A stretch of DNA of 10,768 bases. Source: Spirochaetota bacterium (GTDB lineage: Bacteria; Spirochaetota; Leptospiria; Turneriellales; Turneriellaceae). Shown piece by piece: positions 1 through 5,643 of the stretch. Below the pieces are notes generated by a model that saw only the letters and a program-made list of their open reading frames with translations, was not told the origin of the DNA and ran no database searches. The stretch is taken from positions 1 through 10,768 of the forward strand of contig CAUJII010000102.1 of NCBI GenBank assembly GCA_963205035.1. Reading direction: 5' to 3'. The position numbers and the translations under genes were made by a program. Numbering within the stretch: position 1 is the first letter of the stretch; each line of letters opens with the position of its first letter.

Positions 1-1286
1 CAGAAGTAGCAAAACTCATCTATAATGGCAAGGAGTATGAACTCCCTCTGGTTAAGGGAACCGAAAACGAATTGGCGCTCGACATCTCAAAATTACGTGC
101 GCAGTCTGGGCTCATCACTTTAGACGACGGTTTTGTCAACACGGGCGCAACGCTCAGCGCAATCACATTCCTTGACGGTGAAAACGGTATCTTGCGTTAC
201 CGGGGTTACGATATTGCGGAGCTCGCAGAAAAATCCACGTTTCTCGAAGTTGCATACCTCTTGATTTACGGTTCTTTACCCACGGCTGTGGAGTTTGAAA
301 CCTTCCGCGAATCGATTACAAGACACACGATGATCCACGAAGACCTCAAGCGGTTGTACGACGGTTTTCCGAAAGATTCGCATCCGATGGCAACGTTGGG
401 TTCGATGATTAATACGCTCTCGGGGTATTACACCAAAGAAGCCGCAAATCCTTTAGACGCAGAAGGGCGCGAGCAGTCGATTCACCGCCTGCTTGCAAAG
501 TCGCCGACGATAGCCGCTTTTTCTCATAAGAAGTCGGTCGGCCAACCGTTTATTTATCCCAAAAATTCGTTGAGCTATGTTGGCAACTTTATTCAAATGA
601 TGTTTGCGGTGCCAGCAGAAAAATACGACGTCGACCCGGTGATTGAGAAAGCCCTCGACTTACTTTTGATTCTTCATGCAGACCACGAACAGAACTGTTC
701 GACCTCAACGGTGCGGTTGGTGGGCTCTTCGCGCGCGAATGTATTTGCTGCAATTTCGAGCGGTGTCAACGCGCTGTGGGGGCCGCTCCATGGCGGTGCA
801 AACCAAGCGGTTATCGAAATGCTCGAACACATCCACAAAGAAGGCGGCAATGCGCAGAAATTCATCGAGCGCGCGAAAGACAAGAACTCGACATTTCGAC
901 TCATGGGGTTTGGCCACCGTGTGTATAAAAACTTCGATCCACGCGCTAAAATTATCAAAAAAACCTGTACCGAAGTTTTAGACAAATTAGGGGTTCACGA
1001 TCCGCTCCTCGACATTGCAATGCAACTTGAAGCGGCTGCGCTCAAAGACGATTATTTTGTCGAACGCAAGTTATATCCCAACGTAGATTTTTACAGCGGC
1101 ATCATTTACCGTGCGATTAAGATACCGACGGATATGTTCACGGTGATGTTTGCGTTAGGACGCATGCCCGGTTGGATCGCTCAATGGAAAGAGATGATTG
1201 AGAACCCATCGGCCAAGATTGGCCGCCCACGCCAGATTTATAGCGGCCATTCGCTGAGACCGTTCGTCGCACGCGACAAGAGGTAG
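1..1286 (+). CDS. gltA: Citrate synthase, hexameric type II (5' partial)
   Basis: Catalyses condensation of acetyl-CoA with oxaloacetate to citrate, the entry step of the TCA cycle, in the cytoplasm. The reading frame is open from base 3 and reads EVAKLIYNGKEYELPLVKG before the first possible in-window start (TTG at 72). That segment matches the usual citrate synthase N-terminus, so the gene begins just upstream, probably only a few codons outside the window. The TTG at 72 is therefore rejected as the start. The catalytic residues are visible: His in WGPLHGGAN (codon at 789), His in MGFGHRVYKN (codon at 915) and Asp in YPNVDFYSG (codon at 1086). The visible 427 codons match the length of the E. 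coli enzyme. The active-site pattern SHPMA, HADHEQN and the C-terminal RPRQIYSG are typical of the Gram-negative hexameric class. Stop TAG is at 1284-1286, inside the first copy of a tandem repeat. The gene converges on the DUF2064 gene. Confidence 0.97.
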   Translation, partial: EVAKLIYNGKEYELPLVKGTENELALDISKLRAQSGLITLDDGFVNTGATLSAITFLDGENGILRYRGYDIAELAEKSTFLEVAYLLIYGSLPTAVEFETFRESITRHTMIHEDLKRLYDGFPKDSHPMATLGSMINTLSGYYTKEAANPLDAEGREQSIHRLLAKSPTIAAFSHKKSVGQPFIYPKNSLSYVGNFIQMMFAVPAEKYDVDPVIEKALDLLLILHADHEQNCSTSTVRLVGSSRANVFAAISSGVNALWGPLHGGANQAVIEMLEHIHKEGGNAQKFIERAKDKNSTFRLMGFGHRVYKNFDPRAKIIKKTCTEVLDKLGVHDPLLDIAMQLEAAALKDDYFVERKLYPNVDFYSGIIYRAIKIPTDMFTVMFALGRMPGWIAQWKEMIENPSAKIGRPRQIYSGHSLRPFVARDKR

Positions 1287-1350
1287 CGAGTAACTATTCA
1301 GGGCCCGGTACGCGACTAACTATTCGAAGCGGCACGCGAGTAACTATTCA
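1282..1350. repeat. Three-copy tandem repeat (period 24-26 bp) between convergent genes
   Basis: The core GCGAGTAACTATTCA occurs at 1286-1300 and again exactly at 1336-1350. A variant with two changes, GCGACTAACTATTCG, is at 1312-1326. Each copy is preceded by GGTA, GGTAC or GGCAC, giving a unit of about 25 bp. Copy 1 contains the gltA stop (TAG, 1284-1286) and copy 3 contains the stop of the minus-strand DUF2064 gene (1344-1346). There is no GC-rich hairpin with a T-run, so this is not an obvious intrinsic terminator. Function is unknown. Confidence 0.85.
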
Positions 1351-2027
1351 AGCCCTTTCACCGTCTCGATAAAATCGACAAGATCGTCGTCGCGTTTTCT
1401 TTCCTCGAGCTCGCGCAAGATGCGCACGAAATCCTGCACACGGCGGAGGGGTGTTGCAGACCCCGCGATGGTGATAGCAATTCCTACTTTTTGAAACGCT
1501 TTGATTTGATCGCGCACCGCAAACTGAGTTCCCCATCGCACTCTCGAAAAAATCTCGGGAGTATAATTTTTCTTTGCGAGAGAGAAGAACGCACACCCGC
1601 CGGATCGCGAGAGCGTCACAACGCTTTGTGGGTAAAGCGCCAATGCTTGCAAGAAAATATCTTGCGGAAGAGCTGCAAAAGAGACATCCCAGAAAAACGC
1701 CATGTCATGCCGTTTGAAAACTTTTGCACAAACCTGGTCGAGTCTTGCGCCCGTATCGCCCGCGCCTTCTGCGCGAAAATTAAATCCCAGCGAATGTAGT
1801 TCGGGGTAAAATGCAGCGCGGGCGGCGAGCCGATTTTCTTTGGGGGAGTAGTAAATAAAATCGGTATAATGCGTGCCGGGTGCGGGCCTCTCTCTTAGAG
1901 CCCTGCGTTGGATGCGCAGAAGCCAGCGGTAAAATAAGAGCGCACTGCCTTCTGTCGTTTGCGCTGCAAGTTCAGGCAAGACTCCTTGGCGGGGGAGGGG
2001 TGCGAAGACGACACGCGCTATGCGCAT
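1344..2027 (-). CDS. Degenerate DUF2064 / TIGR04282-type glycosyltransferase-like protein
   Basis: A 227-residue soluble protein of the usual DUF2064 length (nucleotide-sugar transferase fold, related to MobA/CofC enzymes). Family landmarks are recognisable in order. The N-terminal loop VFAPLPRQG is followed by LPEL where active relatives have KTRL. Next come LFYRWLLRIQ, GAGDTGARL (usual GDLGxRM), FFWDVSFAALP (usual GTDxPxL), SRSGGCAFFSLA (usual xEDGGYxLLG), FSRVRWGT (usual FxxIxWsT) and a final RVQDFVRIL (usual D-VDTPEDL). The basic KTR and acidic residues expected to bind nucleotide and metal are largely replaced, so catalytic activity is doubtful. ATG start; the Shine-Dalgarno signal is weak. 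It lies 40 bases downstream of the plsC gene on the same strand and may be co-transcribed. The family assignment is by motif pattern only; the loss of function is inference. Confidence 0.62.
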   Translation of the reverse strand: MRIARVVFAPLPRQGVLPELAAQTTEGSALLFYRWLLRIQRRALRERPAPGTHYTDFIYYSPKENRLAARAAFYPELHSLGFNFRAEGAGDTGARLDQVCAKVFKRHDMAFFWDVSFAALPQDIFLQALALYPQSVVTLSRSGGCAFFSLAKKNYTPEIFSRVRWGTQFAVRDQIKAFQKVGIAITIAGSATPLRRVQDFVRILRELEERKRDDDLVDFIETVKGLE

Positions 2028-2067
2028 GTCGTATTAAATCTTAGATGTGTTATAGAATGCAAAGGTT

Positions 2068-2865
2068 TTAATCCATCACCGCCATCTTGAGTCCCTTACT
2101 GTCGGCGAGTTGGTTATACGCCTTCGAGACGAGCGCACGGATACCTGCCATTTTTTCCTTTTCACTTAATTTGCTTTTTGTATTTGCCGGGTGTAGTTCG
2201 TCGGTCGGCAGAATGGGGTCGAGAACTTGGATTGCGATACGGTGGGGAAACAAGAGAACGTTGCTGCTCATCGGGCGCGTTTCTTGCGTGCCATAAAGGA
2301 CAATTGGAAAAATTGGAAAAGAGTGTTTTTCTGCGACTTGGAATGCGCCGGCCTTGAACGGCAGCAAGTTCCGTGGGTTCTTGCTGCGGGTCCCTTCGGG
2401 GTAGATGAGCACACGGTTATTTTCGCGGATGCGCTCCGCGACGGTTTCGAGCGAACGCGCGGCTTGGCGCGGGCTCGAGCGGTTGACGGGGATATATCCC
2501 ACTTTTCGCATTGCAGGCCCGACGAGCGGGATCTTGAACACTTCGGCTTTTGAGAGAAACAAAAAATCGATAGGGTAAAACCCGAGTCCCGCCAAAATAT
2601 CAAAAAGCGACTGGTGGTTGCTGATGATAATACCCGGTTGATTTTGCGCCTTTTCTCGACCATAGACATAAATGGGGCAGAATGTCACTCGAACGCCTAA
2701 CCATCCCCATGCTTCGGCGATGCGACGGAGTTTCGCACCGTGCTTTTTGGGCCAAAAGGGGGCGAGAATGATGACGAGTAATGCACACAAAATTGTGATG
2801 GGTAAGAAAGTTACGAGGAACCAGAGATAGAAGACAAAACCAACGGGTATTAAGAGATAGCGCAT
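2068..2865 (-). CDS. plsC: 1-acyl-sn-glycerol-3-phosphate acyltransferase (PlsC/LPLAT family)
   Basis: Transfers an acyl chain to the sn-2 position of lysophosphatidic acid, making phosphatidic acid at the inner membrane, the second acylation of phospholipid synthesis. All four LPLAT motifs are present in 265 residues: the catalytic NHQSLFD (NHx4D) at 83-89, the KAEVFKIPLVG...GYIPVNR block at 106-129, YPEGTRS at 155-161, and FPIFPIV at 183-189. One or two hydrophobic helices (about 4-37) anchor the N-terminus. Start choice: the ATG at 2865 has GAGG seven bases upstream, whereas the longer TTG start at 2880 has no comparable ribosome site. It sits 73 bases downstream of the propeller gene and 40 bases upstream of the DUF2064 gene. 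A paralogue acting in lipid A or another acyl lipid pathway cannot be excluded, since many genomes carry several LPLAT enzymes. Confidence 0.9.
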   Translation of the reverse strand: MRYLLIPVGFVFYLWFLVTFLPITILCALLVIILAPFWPKKHGAKLRRIAEAWGWLGVRVTFCPIYVYGREKAQNQPGIIISNHQSLFDILAGLGFYPIDFLFLSKAEVFKIPLVGPAMRKVGYIPVNRSSPRQAARSLETVAERIRENNRVLIYPEGTRSKNPRNLLPFKAGAFQVAEKHSFPIFPIVLYGTQETRPMSSNVLLFPHRIAIQVLDPILPTDELHPANTKSKLSEKEKMAGIRALVSKAYNQLADSKGLKMAVMD

Positions 2866-2872
2866 GCGGATG

Positions 2873-2876
2873 CCTC
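2873..2876 (-). promoter_or_regulatory. Ribosome binding site deciding the plsC start
   Basis: GAGG on the minus strand, separated by seven bases from the ATG at 2865. It supports the 265-residue product over the form starting at TTG 2880. Confidence 0.6.
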
Positions 2877-2938
2877 GCAATTTGGTTCACCATGTCAAAT
2901 GGTAAACGGTCGTACTGAGTGGACGTGGGATAAACCGC

Positions 2939-4036
2939 TTAGTTGGGGCCGGAGACGAGCGTGCCTTGGTCTGTATTAACCGTCAAGAAGCCGGCTGCGT
3001 CGCCGACAGACAAGACGGCGGGATTTTTTGCGAGTTGCCAGTAGTGGACCACTTCACCGGTTTCAGCACTCAATAGAGTCACCAAGTTGCCTTGCGCCAT
3101 CGCGATATAGCCTTCACCCGAAGCCAACGCATTATAGTGGTCAAATGTGTTCATCCACCGCAGGTTGCCTTCGCGGTCGAATGCCCAAAGTTGTGCGCTG
3201 TCGCCGTTTTGCGTCGCCGCAATCACGCGCTTGCCAGAGACAAGCGGTGAATCGCTGACGCTACCGAATGTATCGCGCACCCAGCGTAAATCTCCCGTGC
3301 GCGCATCGAGAGCCAACAGCCGACTCTTTTTCTGCACAGCGTAGATGAACCGACCAACATCGTCGGACACAGGTTCAAGCGAAGTAATCTCTGAGCCCGT
3401 TTGAATCATGTATTCAATAGATCCATCGTTGGCGTTCAAGCCGTAGATTTTTCCATCGGCACAGGCAACGGTAACGATAGAATTCTGCACGACTAAAGGA
3501 GAAACCTGAATCGCAGCACTCACATTTTGCATCCATTGAATAAATCCGTTCGATGCTGCAATGAGATACACTGCGCCGATTTCAGTCGCGACACTCACGA
3601 AAACACGGCCCTGCGCATTACTAAATACAACGGGCACAGCCGTCGATGCAATCGCAGGCAACGTTTGGCGCCAGAGCATTTTTTGTGTCTTAACTTCAAC
3701 CGCCTTGAGAGAATGGTTTAAGTCGAGCGAAAGCTGAAAGCGTGCCCCGATTGGTGGAGTGATAGTTTTTTGCCAAATCACTTCGGCACTTTGCGGGTGC
3801 TGCGGCAGGACAGTCATCTGCCGGCGCCAGTCTTGCTGCGGCGTACTGACCCCGATACCCATAATTCCAGTCAGCGCCAGGATACCCAAAACCGTAGGCA
3901 AAATTGCAGTGTGCCGCACAAGCCCGTGGCGGCGTTTCTGGTAAACAGATGCCGCAATCGCATCGGAATGAGCGGATTTCGCGCTTTCAAGGCGGCCTTG
4001 GAGCGCGTCGGCCAAATTACGCAACTCGTGTTCCAT
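2939..4036 (-). CDS. Membrane-tethered PQQ-like beta-propeller protein (BamB-like repeats)
   Basis: A 365-residue protein. Residues 1-40 are polar and charged (MEHELRNLADALQGRL..., ending in KRRHGLVRH). A single hydrophobic helix follows at about 43-62 (ILPTVLGILALTGIMGIGV). The rest, from about 85 to 365, reads as PQQ-type propeller blades: repeated G-x-V/I-hydrophobic strands followed by LxAxxGxxxW-like turns, for example IYGLNANDGSIEYMI, LLALDARTGDLRWVR, LWAFDREGNLRWMN and LLSAETGEVVHYW. The basic residues before the helix predict a cytoplasmic N-terminus and a periplasmic propeller. The fold is shared with BamB, but there is no lipobox or cleavable signal, so it should not be called BamB. 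Such propellers usually act as protein-binding scaffolds; the partner here is unknown. It is first of three same-strand genes and diverges from yajQ. ATG start; ribosome site weak. Confidence 0.75.
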   Translation of the reverse strand: MEHELRNLADALQGRLESAKSAHSDAIAASVYQKRRHGLVRHTAILPTVLGILALTGIMGIGVSTPQQDWRRQMTVLPQHPQSAEVIWQKTITPPIGARFQLSLDLNHSLKAVEVKTQKMLWRQTLPAIASTAVPVVFSNAQGRVFVSVATEIGAVYLIAASNGFIQWMQNVSAAIQVSPLVVQNSIVTVACADGKIYGLNANDGSIEYMIQTGSEITSLEPVSDDVGRFIYAVQKKSRLLALDARTGDLRWVRDTFGSVSDSPLVSGKRVIAATQNGDSAQLWAFDREGNLRWMNTFDHYNALASGEGYIAMAQGNLVTLLSAETGEVVHYWQLAKNPAVLSVGDAAGFLTVNTDQGTLVSGPN

Positions 4037-4175
4037 AATTTAACTTACAGCGGAGCGACAAACCGTCCGAAAAATAGTGGGATTTACGAGTGAGCTGAGG
4101 CGTGAACTCGAGGGTAGGTAATTCCCAAAAAAGCACAGACACGCGCACTGTAAAAAAAAGTGAGGCTTCTTTATT

Positions 4176-4667
4176 ATGGCTTCTGAATCGTCTTTCGACA
4201 TCGTCTCTGAAACTGCGTGGCAAGAGGTCGCGAATGCGATTGATCAGGCGCAGCGCGAGATTGCGACGCGCTTCGATTTCAAGGGCACGAAGGTTGAAAT
4301 CAAGTTTGAGAATAAAGAACTCACCCTCATCGCCGACGACGAAGGCAAACTGAAGCAGCTCAAGGACGTGATCGAATCAAAGCTCATCAAACGCGGCATT
4401 GCCTTGAAAGCGATCGACTACCAGAAAATGGAGGCGGCTTTCGGCGGCACGGTGCGGCAGAAGGCGGTCTTTATCAACGGCATTGCGCAGGAGCATGCCA
4501 AGAAGATCAATGTTCTCATACGCGATTCAAAACTCAAAGTGCGCTCACAGATTGAGGGCGAAAAGCTGCGCGTGACGGCCAAGTCGAAAGATGACCTACA
4601 AGAAGTGATGAAACTATTGAACGGCGCGAACCTTCCGATTCCGCTGCAATTTACGAATTACCGATAG
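4176..4667 (+). CDS. yajQ: YajQ family nucleotide-binding protein (UPF0234/DUF520)
   Basis: A 163-residue protein, the standard YajQ length, starting MASESSFDIVSE and running through QEVANAIDQAQREIATRFDFKGTK, the family signature. The two-domain, ferredoxin-like build fits RFDFKGT in the first half and INGIAQEHAKKINVLIRDSKLKVRSQI..LRVTAKSKDDLQ in the second. It ends with PLQFTNYR, the usual NYR end. Family members bind nucleotides and RNA in vitro; a Xanthomonas homologue is reported to bind cyclic di-GMP and control virulence genes. Which activity applies here cannot be seen from sequence. The ATG at 4176 has GAGG at 4162-4165, ten bases upstream. It stands alone on this strand; the 139-base divergent gap upstream contains no convincing sigma-70 promoter by eye. 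Confidence 0.95.
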   Translation: MASESSFDIVSETAWQEVANAIDQAQREIATRFDFKGTKVEIKFENKELTLIADDEGKLKQLKDVIESKLIKRGIALKAIDYQKMEAAFGGTVRQKAVFINGIAQEHAKKINVLIRDSKLKVRSQIEGEKLRVTAKSKDDLQEVMKLLNGANLPIPLQFTNYR

Positions 4668-4678
4668 ACACGGATGTC

Positions 4679-4764
4679 TCAGGTTCACGCTGCGCACGAG
4701 GCGCATCGGTGCGTGAACAGATAGGCAGGATGCCTAATGTTCACGCCGCACAGGACGAACCTGA
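4679..4764. repeat. Nested, mutually exclusive inverted-repeat element
   Basis: Three 8-base arms alternate: GTTCACGC (4683-4690), its complement GCGTGAAC (4711-4718) and GTTCACGC again (4739-4746). Each interval holds its own hairpin: TGCGC/GCGCA around loop ACGAG (4691-4705) and TAGGCA/TGCCTA around GGA (4722-4736). An outer perfect pair, TCAGGTTC (4679-4686) with GAACCTGA (4757-4764), overlaps the first arm. The middle arm can pair with either neighbour, but the outer pair can form only if the first arm is free. There is no T-run, so it is a poor terminator for yajQ. It could be a REP-like palindrome cluster, a structured RNA, or an operator for the adjacent toxin-antitoxin remnant. Confidence 0.8.
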
Positions 4765-4791
4765 CCAAATCAAAACAGCGCGTCGCCGACC

Positions 4792-5007
4792 ATGGCACTC
4801 ATGTGCATCTATGGGATTGAGCTTCTCGTAGACGCTATTGCCGTCGAACAGGGGAAATCCCTATCTCGCTGGGTCACTGAACTCATTGAAAAAAACACAG
4901 ATACGAGCGGAGTCGTCGACGCGGCGCGCAAACACGCGCTCAAGACTGTCAAACGAGGCATGCGCCTGGGTACATCTGATTTTTCGCGAGCGAACATCTA
5001 TGAATGA
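4792..5007 (+). CDS. vapB: Probable VapB-type (ribbon-helix-helix) antitoxin, N-terminus degenerate
   Basis: A 71-codon ORF. From residue 11 it resembles the helix region and tail of antitoxins that precede PIN toxins: ELLVDAIAVEQGKSLSRWVTELIEKN, then a charged linker, ending DFSRANIYE, comparable to the W/FSRxxLYE tail common in these proteins. The N-terminal beta-strand that would contact DNA is poorly represented (MALMCIYG). No ribosome binding site precedes the ATG at 4792 or the ATG at 4801, so the start is uncertain and the 5' end may be eroded. Its stop overlaps the toxin start (ATGAATGA, 5000-5007), as in working vapBC pairs. The antitoxin may survive as an orphan or be a pseudogene. 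Family identity is moderately sure; function is doubtful. Confidence 0.5.
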   Translation: MALMCIYGIELLVDAIAVEQGKSLSRWVTELIEKNTDTSGVVDAARKHALKTVKRGMRLGTSDFSRANIYE

Positions 5008-5110
5008 CAGTCTGCAACAGATTCTGAACGCACCGGTTTTTATCGATACAAACATATTATTCTACGCGATCAACGCGAGTAATCCGCTGCATGAAATGTT
5101 AGGTAATTAG
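5000..5110 (+). pseudogene. vapC: VapC PIN-domain toxin, truncated remnant
   Basis: The ATG at 5000 overlaps the antitoxin stop by eight bases. The product is 36 residues and contains the start of a PIN domain: PVFIDTNILFYAINASNPLH, with the first catalytic Asp (D16) in the DTN motif. It stops at TAG 5108-5110. Intact VapC toxins are about 130 residues and need further acidic residues in the middle and C-terminal half. Neither of the other two plus-strand frames downstream restores a PIN-like sequence, so this is a deletion or replacement at about 5098 rather than a simple frameshift. No ribonuclease activity is expected. Confidence 0.72.
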
Positions 5111-5178
5111 AAGATACAACAATTCACAAAAAAGATTGACCCCATATTCCCCGCGCCTTCTGAGACGGGAGTTGTCGC

Positions 5179-5589
5179 ATGATCGTCATCGAAGACACCA
5201 TTTCGAGTAAGAAAAGTCGCATTGTAGCATTTGCTATGCTTGCACTTGTGTCTTTTTCGCTTCTGAGTAGCGAATGGCGTAGCATTACGCAATCCGACAT
5301 TGTCTATGGCACAGACACCGAACTGCACACTCTGGGCGGTTCGGATGGGCCCGCCCTCGGAATGCGTCAATCGACGCACGAAGAGTTGCAACAACTCAAG
5401 CACCTCACTCTACGCGAGCGGCTCCTAACAGATGGTTCTGCAACGCCCGTTTCGCACATGGCGCGTGCGTCAGTTTTCTGTCCCCGTCTTGCAGTCATCG
5501 GCTTTGCTCTCGATGCGGGCTCTGTCACTATTTCTCGAATCAAAGACTCTCCACAACTTCCCATCCCCCCACCCCTTTCTTTCGTATAA
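5179..5589 (+). CDS. Unrecognised small exported or membrane-anchored protein preceding czcC
   Basis: A 136-residue protein not recognised as any named family. Residues 1-14 are polar and basic towards the end (SSKKSR). Residues 15-31 are hydrophobic (IVAFAMLALVSFSLLSS) and could be a signal peptide or an uncleaved anchor. The middle is polar (ELHTLGGSDGPALGMRQSTHEELQQLKHL). The C-terminus has one cysteine in SVFCPRLAVIGFALDAG and ends in a proline-rich tail (SPQLPIPPPLSFV, about 124-136). There is no lipobox and no obvious His/Cys metal-binding cluster. GGGAG lies seven bases before the ATG, which supports translation. It is the first gene of the apparent czc cluster, on the same strand and 54 bases before czcC, with a terminator-like hairpin between. 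A periplasmic role linked to metal export is a guess from position only. Confidence 0.6.
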   Translation: MIVIEDTISSKKSRIVAFAMLALVSFSLLSSEWRSITQSDIVYGTDTELHTLGGSDGPALGMRQSTHEELQQLKHLTLRERLLTDGSATPVSHMARASVFCPRLAVIGFALDAGSVTISRIKDSPQLPIPPPLSFV

Positions 5590-5597
5590 ACACGCTG

Positions 5598-5630
5598 TTA
5601 TCTGACGCCAACGTGCGTTCAGATAATTTT
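5598..5630 (+). terminator. Terminator- or attenuator-like hairpin before czcC
   Basis: TTATCTGACGC (5598-5608) pairs with GCG-T-TCAGATAA (5615-5626): eleven base pairs with one bulged T and a six-base loop, immediately followed by TTTT (5627-5630). The lower stem is AT-rich, so termination may be partial. It lies between the small leader gene and the czcC ribosome site, which starts only five bases after the T-run. The 8-base perfect arms TTATCTGA/TCAGATAA could alternatively be a repressor operator. Confidence 0.55.
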
Positions 5631-5634
5631 ATAC

Positions 5635-5639
5635 GGAGG
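5635..5639 (+). promoter_or_regulatory. Ribosome binding site for czcC (GTG start)
   Basis: GGAGG is four bases before the GTG at 5644. It fixes this uncommon start, and the signal peptide begins right there. Confidence 0.7.
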
Positions 5640-5643
5640 ATTT

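Noticed and set aside
72..1286. Citrate synthase starting at TTG 72
   Set aside because: The same frame is open to base 3 and encodes recognisable citrate synthase N-terminal sequence, so the true start is upstream of the window.
2889..2903. ACCAT/ATGGT inverted repeat upstream of plsC as an operator
   Set aside because: Only five base pairs with a five-base loop; expected by chance.
4100..4107. Extra copy of GCGTGAAC upstream of yajQ, matching the arm of the nested element downstream
   Set aside because: A single 8-base match without the accompanying hairpins is compatible with chance in a window this size.
4679..4764. CRISPR repeat, integron attC site or tRNA
   Set aside because: There is no repeat-spacer periodicity, the arms do not fit the GTTRRRY core of attC, and no cloverleaf can be drawn on either strand.
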